Positions 51,104-59,296 of a stretch of DNA of 64,000 nt are shown piece by piece; position 1 is the stretch's first letter; every line of letters begins with the position of its first letter. Both the position numbers and the translations under genes were made by a program. The notes under the pieces were generated by a model. That model ran no database searches, was not told where the DNA came from, and was given only the letters and a program-made list of their open reading frames with translations. The stretch comes from JBDTSW01 sp963807385 (lineage in GTDB: Bacteria; Actinomycetota; Thermoleophilia; Solirubrobacterales; 70-9), in assembly GCA_963807385.1 (NCBI GenBank), contig CAWEBQ010000003.1:1-64000 (forward strand), written 5' to 3'.

Positions 51104-51976
51104 CTACTCGAAGCCCAGTCCGCCGCCCTGAAACTGGTCCGGCACGCCCGCCGCGGCGGCGGCGAAGCAGGCGACGACGAGGCCGGCTGAGAGCACGACC
51201 ATCAGGCCGATCTCGATCGGCAGCCGGTTCGGCATCCGCGAGCGCTCGAAGAATGCGACCATCAGCGCTACCACGGCGCCGCCGATCAGGCCGCCGACGT
51301 GCCCTCCGACGCTGATCGTGCTGGAGGCGGCGAAGGTGAAGACCAGGTTCAGGACCACGAACATCCCGATCTGGGACGCGACCTGCTCGATTCCACGGTG
51401 CCGGGCCATGATGAAAGCGGCCGCCATCAGGCCGAACACGGCGCCGGACGCACCCACGGTCAGGTCGTTCGGCGAGAGGATCAGCGCGCCGCACGCTCCC
51501 GCCAGCAGCGAGACGACATAGATCCCGACGAAGCGGGGGGTGCCGACGGCGGGCTCGAGCAGCGACCCGAGGATGTACAGCGCGAACATGTTGAACAGCA
51601 GATGGATGGCGCCGGCGTGCAGGAACCCGGAGGTGACGATCCGCCACCACTCCCCTCCCACGTCGATCGCGAAGGCGTTCAGCCCGCCGTCCTGGATCAG
51701 GCCCCCACCGCCGGTCAACGAGGTCGCGCTGCCGCCGCCGAGCACCGAGGCCAGGAAGACGAGCACGTTGAGCCCGATCAGCACATAGGTCGCCGGCTCG
51801 GCGCCCTGGCCGAACCCGCCCGCGCTGACGCGGCGCACCGGGGTGCTCTGCCGTGCGCACTCCGGGCACCGCATCCCCACGGGCGTGGAGATCATGCAGT
51901 CCGGGCAGATCGGCCGCGCGCACATCGAGCAGGCCACCCTGGTATCGCGGCCGGGATGTCGGTAGCAGTCGGGCAT
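51104..51976 (-). CDS. rhomboid protease with N-terminal zinc-binding domain
   Basis: 290 residues. Residues 4-40 hold Cys/His pairs (Cys4, His7, Cys16, Cys19, Cys24, Cys27, Cys37, Cys40), a B-box/zinc-ribbon-like module. The rhomboid core has His125-x3-Asn129 (HLLFN), Ser177 in GASGAVFG and His226 in GGHVGGL, which form the catalytic dyad and oxyanion site. Six to seven helices. It cleaves membrane proteins inside the bilayer; substrates unknown. ATG 51976 is 9 nt after TAGGCT. Confidence 0.9.
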   Translation of the reverse strand: MPDCYRHPGRDTRVACSMCARPICPDCMISTPVGMRCPECARQSTPVRRVSAGGFGQGAEPATYVLIGLNVLVFLASVLGGGSATSLTGGGGLIQDGGLNAFAIDVGGEWWRIVTSGFLHAGAIHLLFNMFALYILGSLLEPAVGTPRFVGIYVVSLLAGACGALILSPNDLTVGASGAVFGLMAAAFIMARHRGIEQVASQIGMFVVLNLVFTFAASSTISVGGHVGGLIGGAVVALMVAFFERSRMPNRLPIEIGLMVVLSAGLVVACFAAAAAGVPDQFQGGGLGFE

Positions 51977-51985
51977 CCGCGCCCG

Positions 51986-51991
51986 AGCCTA
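51986..51991 (-). promoter_or_regulatory. -10 box (TAGGCT), leaderless-type promoter
   Basis: TAGGCT is 9 nt upstream of ATG 51976 of the rhomboid gene. Confidence 0.45.
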
Positions 51992-52017
51992 TCCAGGCGG
52001 ACTCATCGAGCCCTGAA

Positions 52018-52731
52018 TCAGCCGATGTCGGCGCGCAGGATCGGCGGCGAGGTGGGGCCCGCCTGATCGTCCGTCGGCTCCTCGGTCACCAGCACGGCAT
52101 CGGCGCCGGCGAGCGAGTCGCCCAGCGCCACCTCCTGGGTCCCGTCCTCTTGCGGGGTGAAGCTGGCGGCGGGTTCGACGGTCCCACCGCGGCTTACCCA
52201 GGCCTGGTAGACGTCGCCCTCGGCAGGAGCGGGGGCCCGCTCCACGTGAAGGATCGCGTCGCCACCGGCCCCGTGCTCGACCGTCGCGGCGAGGGTGCCT
52301 GCGGGCAGCGAGCCGACCGCGTCCGCCTGGACGAAGTCACGCTGCGGATCACCCGACTCGCTGAGCCCGTAGCCGACCCCGAGGCCGGCCGCGAGCACGC
52401 ACACCGCCGCCAGAACGGTGGCCGGCCGCAGCGCGAGGCCGCCCCAGCTCCAGCGCTTCCGCGGCGCCCGCTCAGGGGCGGGCGAGGTGACGGCGTCGGC
52501 GCGCACCGCGTCCATCAGGCCCTCGCGAAGGCTCTCCGGCGGGGCGACCTGCTCGACCGAGGCCGGGAGGAGATCCACGGCCGGCTGCAGCCAGCGCAGG
52601 TACTCCGCGCAGGGCTCGCAGCCGGCGAGATGCGACTCGAGCTCCGCGGCGCCCGCATCGTCCAGCGCCCCAAGCGCGTAGGCGGCAAGGTCATCACGCC
52701 TCTCCGTGTGCATTCGCTCTCCCCCGGTCAT
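52018..52731 (-). CDS. RskA-like anti-sigma factor
   Basis: 237 residues. N-terminal zinc anti-sigma domain: LAAYALGALDDAGAAELESHLAGCEPCAEYL, with His34, Cys38, Cys41. One transmembrane helix (about 105-126) and an extracytoplasmic RskA-type domain (EGDVYQAWVSRGGTVEPAASFTP). It would hold the adjacent sigma factor until proteolysis releases it. The start overlaps the sigma gene stop by ATGA. Confidence 0.9.
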   Translation of the reverse strand: MTGGERMHTERRDDLAAYALGALDDAGAAELESHLAGCEPCAEYLRWLQPAVDLLPASVEQVAPPESLREGLMDAVRADAVTSPAPERAPRKRWSWGGLALRPATVLAAVCVLAAGLGVGYGLSESGDPQRDFVQADAVGSLPAGTLAATVEHGAGGDAILHVERAPAPAEGDVYQAWVSRGGTVEPAASFTPQEDGTQEVALGDSLAGADAVLVTEEPTDDQAGPTSPPILRADIG

Positions 52732-53330
52732 GGCAGAACCTCTGAAGCCTCCCGCACGGCCATGCCCTCCGCGAGCGTGGCGCGTGCCTTCTCGAGCCCA
52801 AGTCGCATTCTCCCCTTGATAGTTCCCAGCGGCTCGCCGAGCATCTCGGCGATCTCGGAGTGGCTGAAGCCCCCGAAGTACGCGAGCTCGATCACGCGGG
52901 ACTGCTCGCTCGGCAGGTCCCCGAGGGCGCCGCGCACCTGTCGCGCGGTGTCGCGCCGGATGACCTCGGAGTCGGTCATCACGGAGCCCGGCTGGGACTC
53001 CAGGGCCGCGTCGTCGTCGAGGTCGAGCTTGGGCGCCGGGGTCGAGGCGCGCCGCAGGGCGTCGATCGCACGGTTGCGCACGATCCCCAGCGACCAGGAG
53101 CGGACGCTGCCGCGGGCCCGGTCATAGCCGGCCTTGCTCCGCCAGATGGAGAGGAACGCCTCCTGCGCGACATCCTCGGCGAGGTTGCGGTCACCGACGA
53201 TCCTGTGCGCGAGCGAGTAGGCCGGCCCGCCGTGACGCTCGTAGAACACCTCGAAGGCCGCCTCGTCCTTGCGATCGACGAGGGTCATCAGATCCTCGTC
53301 CGCCAGCCGCTGCATATGGTCGCGCTTCAT
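52728..53330 (-). CDS. ECF sigma factor (SigK-like)
   Basis: 200 residues. Region 2: AFEVFYERHGGPAYSLAHRIVGDRNLAEDVAQEAFLSIWRSK; region 4: LPSEQSRVIELAYFGGFSHSEIAEMLGEPLGTIKGRMRLGLEKAR. The pairing with an RskA-like anti-sigma gene fits the SigK group of redox-linked ECF factors. Several in-frame Met codons (1, 6, 15) make the exact start uncertain. GGAACC, an ECF-type -35, lies just upstream, which might mean autoregulation, but no convincing -10 follows. Confidence 0.9.
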   Translation of the reverse strand: MKRDHMQRLADEDLMTLVDRKDEAAFEVFYERHGGPAYSLAHRIVGDRNLAEDVAQEAFLSIWRSKAGYDRARGSVRSWSLGIVRNRAIDALRRASTPAPKLDLDDDAALESQPGSVMTDSEVIRRDTARQVRGALGDLPSEQSRVIELAYFGGFSHSEIAEMLGEPLGTIKGRMRLGLEKARATLAEGMAVREASEVLP

Positions 53331-53454
53331 TTGTGGTTCACCGGTTCCGAGGTCACGCCTATGCCTACGCGACGCCTGCGTCGGCGGATCATTGGATGCG
53401 GTCGCGTCCGCTCGAGGGTAGATAGTTGGGGTCAGGCAACCCGAGGAGGATCGG

Positions 53455-53874
53455 ATGGAAGCATCGAGTCCAGCACGCCTTTACGCCACGCTCGTGGGAG
53501 GCGTGCTCGTGATCGCCGGGATCATCGGCTTCTTCTATGAGGCGAGCTTTGCCACCGGCAACTCGGTGGTCTCCGACGACGTCTTCGGCATCCTCGCGGT
53601 CAACGGCTGGCACAACCTCATCCACCTCCTGCTCGGCCTGCTCGGCCTGATGGCCGCCGGCTACGCGGCTCGGACGTACGCGCTCGGCGTCGGGCTCCTG
53701 TACGTGGTGCTCGCCCTCTGGGGGTTCATCGAGACCGATAACGGCGTCGCGGTTCTGCTCGACCTGGTTCCGATCAACACCGAGGACAACTTCCTGCACC
53801 TGATCCTCGGCCTCACCGGGCTCGCCGCCGGCGCCGCGACGCCGAAGGAGTCCGACCCCGTGCCCGCGACGTAG
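53455..53874 (+). CDS. DUF4383 membrane protein
   Basis: 139 residues with four hydrophobic helices. VNGWHNLIHLLLGLLGL and EDNFLHLILGLTGLAAG are the paired motifs of DUF4383 (NxxHNLIH, then HLxLG). Function unknown; common in actinobacteria. A strong GAGGAGG ribosome-binding site precedes the ATG. It is divergent from the ECF sigma gene, so it is a possible regulon member. Confidence 0.85.
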   Translation: MEASSPARLYATLVGGVLVIAGIIGFFYEASFATGNSVVSDDVFGILAVNGWHNLIHLLLGLLGLMAAGYAARTYALGVGLLYVVLALWGFIETDNGVAVLLDLVPINTEDNFLHLILGLTGLAAGAATPKESDPVPAT

Positions 53875-53878
53875 GCGG

Positions 53879-54223
53879 CTAGCCGCGGCGGAGCCCGCGC
53901 AGGGCGCTCTCGGCGCCCCCCAGCAGGCCGTGCGGGCGCCTGCGGCGGCGTGTGCCCACGACCGCCAGCGCACCGGCCGCTGCCGCGCCGACCGCGATCG
54001 CGGCCACCGGGCGCACCCAGTTGCGCGGGTCGCGCAGGGACTCGAGCTCGCTGTCGGTCAGCTCATCGGCCCAGCTCGACAGCTCGGCCGCGGCCTGCTC
54101 GGTGATCGTGGTGAGCGTGGTCTCCACGCGGCCGGCGAGTCGCTCGGGCGGCTCGATCGGCCGCAGGGCGTCCTGCAGGAGCGCCTCGAGGTCCAGGTGC
54201 TTTTCAGGCCCGGGCTCAGTCAT
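53879..54223 (-). CDS. membrane protein coupled to ECF sigma, possible anti-sigma
   Basis: 114 residues. A soluble, acidic N-terminal part (about 1-68) is followed by one helix (WVRPVAAIAVGAAAAGALAVVG, about 70-90) and a short Arg-rich tail. It overlaps the upstream sigma gene by 8 bp and so is produced with it. There is no HxxxCxxC zinc motif. Its place suggests it could restrain the sigma factor, but no family evidence supports this. Confidence 0.65.
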   Translation of the reverse strand: MTEPGPEKHLDLEALLQDALRPIEPPERLAGRVETTLTTITEQAAAELSSWADELTDSELESLRDPRNWVRPVAAIAVGAAAAGALAVVGTRRRRRPHGLLGGAESALRGLRRG

Positions 54224-54791
54224 CGGCTGACTCCGCGGGCTCGTCCTCGGCAGCGATCAGCTCCTCGAGCTGCTTGATCGCACGATGGATGAGCACCTTC
54301 GTGGCCCCGTCGGACTTGCCCAGGGCGCGCGCAATCTCGCGGTTCGACATGTCGAGCGCGAACCGCATGATCAGCGCGTCGCGCCGCTCCTCGGAGAGGT
54401 CGTCGAGCCTGCGGATGACGGCCCTCAGCTCCTCGCGCCCGGCCACTATCTGCTCCGTGTCGTGTGGATGGGCCGGCGGCTCGACGGCCTCGATGTTCGC
54501 CTCCGGACGACGCGCGCGGTCTCGGTGGTGATTCGCTGCGAGGTTGTGCGCAATCCGGATCAGCCAGGGGCGCAGAGGGCGGCCGTCCGACTCGCGCTGC
54601 GCACGGTCGAAGTGCCGGTACGCCTGAAGGAAGGTCTGCTCGGTGATGTCCTCGGCGTCGTGGTGGTTGCCCACCCGGTAGTAGGAGTACGAATAGACGT
54701 CGCGGAGGTGCTCCTTGTAGAGCGCCTCGAAGCTGCTGTCGAGCTTGGCTTTCGCCGCCGAGCCCGACGGGGGGAGGCTGGCCTCGGTCAT
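54216..54791 (-). CDS. ECF-type sigma factor
   Basis: 191 residues. Region 2: SFEALYKEHLRDVYSYSYYRVGNHHDAEDITEQTFLQAYRHF; PWLIRIAHNLAANHHRD; region 4: LSEERRDALIMRFALDMSNREIARALGKSDGATKVLIHRAIKQL. The SYSYYRVGN and HxxAEDITEQTF segments fit ECF groups common in actinobacteria. ATG 54791 follows TACGCT by 8 nt. Confidence 0.9.
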   Translation of the reverse strand: MTEASLPPSGSAAKAKLDSSFEALYKEHLRDVYSYSYYRVGNHHDAEDITEQTFLQAYRHFDRAQRESDGRPLRPWLIRIAHNLAANHHRDRARRPEANIEAVEPPAHPHDTEQIVAGREELRAVIRRLDDLSEERRDALIMRFALDMSNREIARALGKSDGATKVLIHRAIKQLEELIAAEDEPAESADD

Positions 54792-54799
54792 CGGTCCGG

Positions 54800-54805
54800 A
54801 GCGTA
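54800..54805 (-). promoter_or_regulatory. -10 box (TACGCT), ECF gene promoter
   Basis: TACGCT is 8 nt upstream of ATG 54791. It is close to the end of the PlsC-GpsA gene (54813). Confidence 0.4.
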
Positions 54806-54812
54806 GAGAGCA

Positions 54813-56525
54813 TCAGGCCGCCCGTCTCGCACGCTCGGTGCGCCTGAGACCCGCGACCCACTCACCGGCGTCGATCTCGCCGGCCACGAGCGCGGCGAGG
54901 CCGTCGAGGTCAGGAGCGTCGATGCCGGAGTCACGCACCGCCTCCGCCAGGAGCGGCACGGAGTCGAGCGCCTCGGAGGCCTGTCCGATCCGCGCAGGGA
55001 TTTGCTCGGCGGGCACGCCGGTGCCGAGGAGCTCACCGGCGCGGCGGTTGCGGCTGCCCGGCGCCAGCACGGTGGCGGTCAGGTCGCCGATGCCGGCGAG
55101 CCCGGAGAAGGTGTCCAGCTCTCCGCCCTGGGCAAGGGCGAAGTCCACGCACTCGCGCCAGATGCCCGCCGCGGCGATGCCCGCCGCGTTCATCCCGTGT
55201 GGCTGCGCGGCGGCGGCGGCGAGCGCGGCGGCGTTCTTGGCCACGCCGGCAATCTCGACGCCGACGACGTCGTCGGTGCGCTCGCAGACCAGGCCGGCCC
55301 GCTCGAAGACCTCGCCCAGCTGGGAGCGCAGGTCGCGATCGGTGGAGCCGAGCACCAGGGCGGCCATTCCGGCCGCCGCCTCGCGGGCGTGCGCCGGGCC
55401 GCCGAGGCAAGCGATGGCGCGGGCGCGCACGCGCTCGGAGACGTAACGGTTCGGGAGCGCGCCCTTCGGCCGGACCAGGCCCTTCGAGAGGAGCAGGACG
55501 GCGCTCCGCGACGGGATCCTGTCGGCGAGCGCGCCGACCGTGGCGGGCAGGCCGGCCGACGGCACGGCCAGGCAGACGAGGTCGCAGGCACCGAGCTCGA
55601 TGTCGGGGGTGCGGCAGATCGTGATCTCCTCCGGGAGCTTCACGCCCGGCAGGTACTGCTCGTTAACCCGCTTCTTGGCGATCTGCTTCGCCTTGTCCTC
55701 CGAGCGGGTGCCCAACTGGACCTCGACGCCGCCTCGGGCGAGCAGCACGGCCACGGCCGTGCCCCAGCTTCCCGCGCCGATCACGGCAGCCTTGCGCAGC
55801 GGAGGCAGCCCACCGAGCCACTCCCACTGAAGTTCGATGTTGGGCCAGATCCGGTCGGTGACTGTGGCGGCGAGCTGGGGAGAGGGGCGCTCGGTCTGAG
55901 GGAAGGTCATGAGCGTGCCGGCGCGGAGGCGGACCTTGCGCGGCCGGATGCGGAAGCCGCGGCGCACGTGCTCGGTCCCGTGGACGGCGACCGGCAGAAC
56001 CTGGGCCCCGGACTCCAGCGCGAGCCGGCCGACGCCGCGCTTGGGGGTGCTCAGCGATCCGGAGCGGTGCCGGGTGCCCTCCGGGAAGATGACCACCGTG
56101 CCGCCGCGCTCCACCGCGAGGCGGGCGGTCTGCATCGCGACCTCGTCGGACTGGCCGCGGCGGATGGGGAACGCGCCCAGGCGGCTGAGGATCCACCCCT
56201 GCCAGCGCTTCTCGAAGAGCTCGACCTTGGCGACGAACTGGATCTGGCGCCGCCACGGCAGCAGCGCCCCGATCACGAACGGGTCGAGGAAGCTTCGGTG
56301 GTTGGAGGCGACGATCATGCCGCCCTTGACGCGGGCGTGCTCGCGGCCGGTCCGCTGCAGCCGGAACCAGACGAGGAAGGCGGGGAGCAGGACGAGCCGG
56401 GCGATCGCGTAGATCAGCCGATTCACTCCGTGGCGCCGGGCGAACTCGTGGTACTGCTCGAACCGCTCGTCGGTGATGACGTTGTCCGTGCGTGGCGGAG
56501 CCGACCTGCGGGGCTGCTGGTCCAT
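54813..56525 (-). CDS. fusion of PlsC acyltransferase and GpsA glycerol-3-phosphate dehydrogenase
   Basis: 570 residues in one frame. 30-230: PlsC-type acyltransferase with NHRSFLDP (His76, Asp81), IRRGQSDEVAM, and FPEGTR (147-152). 243-570: GpsA with NAD loop VIGAGSWGTAVAV (248-260), AVPSAGL, SKGL, catalytic Lys430 in AGVAKNAAAL, GLAGIGDL (Asp481) and SRNRRAGELLG. The second half makes glycerol-3-phosphate from dihydroxyacetone phosphate, the first could acylate it or the monoacyl product, so both steps of phospholipid entry would be on one chain. The 10-residue junction (WLGGLPPLRK) is short. Confidence 0.9.
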   Translation of the reverse strand: MDQQPRRSAPPRTDNVITDERFEQYHEFARRHGVNRLIYAIARLVLLPAFLVWFRLQRTGREHARVKGGMIVASNHRSFLDPFVIGALLPWRRQIQFVAKVELFEKRWQGWILSRLGAFPIRRGQSDEVAMQTARLAVERGGTVVIFPEGTRHRSGSLSTPKRGVGRLALESGAQVLPVAVHGTEHVRRGFRIRPRKVRLRAGTLMTFPQTERPSPQLAATVTDRIWPNIELQWEWLGGLPPLRKAAVIGAGSWGTAVAVLLARGGVEVQLGTRSEDKAKQIAKKRVNEQYLPGVKLPEEITICRTPDIELGACDLVCLAVPSAGLPATVGALADRIPSRSAVLLLSKGLVRPKGALPNRYVSERVRARAIACLGGPAHAREAAAGMAALVLGSTDRDLRSQLGEVFERAGLVCERTDDVVGVEIAGVAKNAAALAAAAAQPHGMNAAGIAAAGIWRECVDFALAQGGELDTFSGLAGIGDLTATVLAPGSRNRRAGELLGTGVPAEQIPARIGQASEALDSVPLLAEAVRDSGIDAPDLDGLAALVAGEIDAGEWVAGLRRTERARRAA

Positions 56526-56583
56526 GTCAGTGCTACACGGTCACAGGGCGTGCGTTACCCCCCGCGGAGTGGGCGCGCGCGTG

Positions 56584-57612
56584 CTACCAGGCGTTGTCGA
56601 CGAGCTCGGCTAGCTCGGCGCGGCTCAGCGGATCGCCCATGGCGTGCTGGAGGCGACCGTGGATCGCGTCGAGCGCCGAGTCCAGAGCGCCGCCGTCGGG
56701 GTGCAGATCGGCGAGGCGGCGCGCCCCGCCGCCCAGCTCCGTGAGGCGGCCAGGCAGGCCGTCGAGATCGGTTCCCAGGGCCCTCGCCAGCGCCTCGATC
56801 GCGGCCGGCTCGCGCTCCCGCATCGCGCCCATCGTGTGCGGCAGCATGGTCGCGTTGGTCTCCGCGTGGGCGATTCCTATGCCACGGACCAGCTCCTGGC
56901 AGACGGCGTGGTGGAGGCTGAGCCCGGCGCCGTCGATCGCGTGAGCGCAGAGGAGCGAGCCAAGCGCCAGGTTCACCCGGTCGCGGTCGCCGGGGGCCTC
57001 GTCGAGGGCGGCGGCGATCAGCTCGATGCCCTCCAGCGCCGCGAGCGAGGAAAACGGGTTGGCCGCGGGCCCGAACAGCGCGTCGGCGCCGTGGCCGAGG
57101 GAGTTGAGGGCGGTCGCGCGCAGGGCGCCCTCCTCGGGGTGGCTGGTCATCGCCGTTGGATCGGCCACCACGACCACCGGACGGTTGAGGCGCGGCGCGC
57201 TGCGGCCCTCGGGCAGCCGGTGGATCGCGGTGATCTCGGCGCCCGACAGCGTCGTCGGGATCGCGGCGGTCTCCCCCTCCCTGACGGCGGCGATCGCCTT
57301 CGCGGTGTCGATCACGCGCCCTCCGCCGAGGGCGACGAGGCGGTCGGTGCCCACCGCGTCGAACATCGCGGCGGAGGTATCGGCGACCTTCCCGGGTGGG
57401 ACCTCGTGGACGGCTGACGCGGCGTCGATGAGGTCGGCCGGCGCGTCGGCGAGGGCGCGGGGTGTGCTCAGCAGCTCGAACGAGTCCCAGCCGTTCGCCG
57501 CGAGCGTCTCCTCGGCCGCGGCGAGCGCCCCCTCCCCGAAACGGACTACGCGCGGCCCGTCACGCCAGGTGAAGTCGCGGGCGTTTGGGAGGTTGCTCGG
57601 TCCCTCGCTCAA
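56584..57612 (-). CDS. Fe-ADH family protein, maleylacetate-reductase-like
   Basis: 342 residues. VALGGGRVIDTAKAIA (NAD(P) loop), AIPTTLSGAEIT, and ALNSLGHGADALFGPAANP resemble maleylacetate reductases. The usual first metal-site Asp is replaced by Asn (ALNSLGH), as in non-metal members; GLSLHHAVCQELV and AHAETNATMLPH follow. It might take part in aromatic ring-cleavage pathways, though no such pathway is close. The TTG start lies one base after the end of tRNA-Thr. Confidence 0.75.
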   Translation of the reverse strand: MSEGPSNLPNARDFTWRDGPRVVRFGEGALAAAEETLAANGWDSFELLSTPRALADAPADLIDAASAVHEVPPGKVADTSAAMFDAVGTDRLVALGGGRVIDTAKAIAAVREGETAAIPTTLSGAEITAIHRLPEGRSAPRLNRPVVVVADPTAMTSHPEEGALRATALNSLGHGADALFGPAANPFSSLAALEGIELIAAALDEAPGDRDRVNLALGSLLCAHAIDGAGLSLHHAVCQELVRGIGIAHAETNATMLPHTMGAMREREPAAIEALARALGTDLDGLPGRLTELGGGARRLADLHPDGGALDSALDAIHGRLQHAMGDPLSRAELAELVDNAW

Positions 57613-57613
57613 G

Positions 57614-57686
57614 AGCCCGGAGTGGGACTTGAACCCACAGCCTCCTGATTACAAATCAGGTGCTCCACCAGTTGAGCTATCCGGGC
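57614..57686 (-). tRNA. tRNA-Thr (UGU anticodon)
   Basis: 73 nt without encoded CCA. Acceptor stem GCCCGGA/TCCGGGC, D-arm TAGCTCAACTGGTGGAGCA, anticodon stem CCTGA/TCAGG around loop TTTGTAA (anticodon TGT), T-arm GTGGG-TTCAAGT-CCCAC. In many actinobacteria a tRNA-Thr precedes rpmG-secE-nusG; here the Fe-ADH-like gene follows instead. Confidence 0.96.
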
Positions 57687-57710
57687 GCGGCTGACGCTGA
57701 GGGTACGCGC

Positions 57711-58412
57711 CTAGATGACCATCTCGCGGCTGGCGACGTGCTGGCCGACCTTCCGCTTCACGCGCTGGAGGGCGTTATCCACCGTCTTCGTATCGCACTC
57801 GAGGCGCTCGCCGATGACGTCGTAGGCGTACCCGTCCAGGTACAGGGACAGAACGCGGCTCTCCAGCTCGGAGAGGACGTGCGACAGGCACTCCACCAGG
57901 CTCGAGAGCTCCTCGGAGGCGATCACGCGCTCCGACGGGTCCTCGCTCACTGGGCCCGGAAGGACCTCCTCGAGCGTGGCGTCGGAGTCGATGGCCGCCG
58001 CCGGCGTCTGCGCGAACGAGACGTACTGGTTGAGCGGGGCGTGCTTGTTGCGCGATGCGGTCTTCACCGCGGTGATGATCTGCCTGGTCACGCAGAGCTC
58101 CGCGAAGTTGCGGAAGCTCGACTCGCGGTCGGTCCGGTAGTCGCGGATCGCCTTGTAGAGGCCGACGAGCCCCTCCTGGATGAGGTCGTCGGAGTCGCCG
58201 CCCAACAGGAAGTACGAGGACGCCTTCAGGCGCACGAACCCCTTGTAGCGGCGGATCAGCCGTTCGTAGGCGTCGGCGCTCCCGCGCTTGGCGAGGGCGA
58301 CGAGGTACTGATCATCAAGCTCGGGTCGAGCCTGATGTCTAACCGTCGCAGCGGCAGCCGGAGCTGCCGCTGCAGCTGCGAAGTCCTGGGTGGATGCGGT
58401 CGGTACGGCCAC
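57711..58412 (-). CDS. sigH: SigH-family RNA polymerase sigma factor
   Basis: 233 residues. Strong match to Bacillus SigH: RYKGFVRLKASSYFLLGGDSDDLIQEGLVGLYKAIRDYR, FAELCVTRQIITAVKTASRNKHAPLNQYVS, and LYLDGYAYDVIGERLECDTKTVDNALQRVKRK (region 4). An Ala-rich 25-residue N-terminus is extra. In Bacillus this factor starts stationary-phase and sporulation genes; no such role can be assumed here. GTG 58412 has AAGGAGG before it, and a candidate TTGACA/TAGAGT promoter is upstream. Confidence 0.93.
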   Translation of the reverse strand: MAVPTASTQDFAAAAAAPAAAATVRHQARPELDDQYLVALAKRGSADAYERLIRRYKGFVRLKASSYFLLGGDSDDLIQEGLVGLYKAIRDYRTDRESSFRNFAELCVTRQIITAVKTASRNKHAPLNQYVSFAQTPAAAIDSDATLEEVLPGPVSEDPSERVIASEELSSLVECLSHVLSELESRVLSLYLDGYAYDVIGERLECDTKTVDNALQRVKRKVGQHVASREMVI

Positions 58413-58527
58413 GGGGTCCTCCTTGTTTGGACCTGTCGTGGCGCCGATACCTCCCAGTAGGCGCCCTCTCCTTCTTCCCGAGTGATCGGCAGGCCGGGAC
58501 TCGACCTTTAGTTCACCCTTATGCGGG

Positions 58528-58557
58528 ACTCTAGCCGCGGTTAGGTGGTTCTGTCAA
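58528..58557 (-). promoter_or_regulatory. sigma70-type promoter for sigH
   Basis: TTGACA (58557-58552) and TAGAGT (58533-58528) on the minus strand, spacing 18 bp, about 110 nt before GTG 58412. It is the only clear -35/-10 pair found; the leader carries AAGGAGG. Confidence 0.5.
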
Positions 58558-58618
58558 CCCCCACAGGGTCATGCAAAGTTCGTTGCAGTTTCCGTAACGC
58601 GTCCGCGGGCGCTGCTAC

Positions 58619-59296
58619 TCACAGGGCGCCACGCTGCCGGAGGGCCTCGAACAGGAGCACGGTCGCTGCCGCCGACACGTTCAGAGACGCGACGTTTCCG
58701 CGGACCGGGATCGAGACCAGCAGGTCGCAGCTCTCCGCCACCCGCCGACGCAAACCCTTCCCCTCCCCGCCCATGACGAGCACGACCTTTCCGGTGAGGT
58801 CCGCCTGGCCGTAGGGGCCCTCGGCGCCTGCCTCGGCGCCGTAGATCCAGGCACCGTCGTCCTTGGCCCGCAGGAGCCAGTCGGCGAGGTTCGTCACGCG
58901 CGCGATCCGGAGGTGCTCGACGGCGCCGGCCGATGCCTTGCACGTCGCCGGGGTCACCGCGGCGGAGCGACGCGACGGGATCACCACCCCGGTCGCACCC
59001 GCCGATTCGGCCGATCGGCAGATCGCGCCGAGGTTTCGCGTGTCCTGAATCTCGTCGAGCGCGACGACCAGGGCGTCGTCGCCGTCCATCATGGTCGTCG
59101 GATCCGCGTACGGGTATGGATCGACCTCGGCGACGATCCCCTGGTGGTCGGGACTTCCGGCGATCCGCTCCAGCTCACCGTCGGGGAGGTCGTCCGACGT
59201 CCAGACCCTCCTCACCCGGCGCCTGCCGCGGCGCGCCTCCGCGACCGGCCGGCGGCCGTACACGACGTCACCGTCGATCACGATCCGCTCAGGCAC
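58619..59296 (-). CDS. rlmB: 23S rRNA 2'-O-methyltransferase RlmB (SpoU family)
   Basis: 225 residues. The N-terminal substrate domain (VYGRRPVAEARRGRRRVRRVW) precedes the trefoil-knot SPOUT domain: ALDEIQDTRNLGAICRSAESAGATGVV (motif 1), VMGGEGKGLRR (motif 2) and IPVRGNVASLNVSAAATVLLFEALRQ (motif 3). It methylates G2251 in the ribosomal P-site. GTG 59296 overlaps cysS by 8 bp; the longer frame was rejected. Confidence 0.92.
   Translation of the reverse strand: MPERIVIDGDVVYGRRPVAEARRGRRRVRRVWTSDDLPDGELERIAGSPDHQGIVAEVDPYPYADPTTMMDGDDALVVALDEIQDTRNLGAICRSAESAGATGVVIPSRRSAAVTPATCKASAGAVEHLRIARVTNLADWLLRAKDDGAWIYGAEAGAEGPYGQADLTGKVVLVMGGEGKGLRRRVAESCDLLVSIPVRGNVASLNVSAAATVLLFEALRQRGAL

Noticed and set aside
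57614..57686. tRNA-Thr as integration site of a mobile element
   Set aside because: No integrase, direct repeat of the tRNA end or foreign genes adjoin it.
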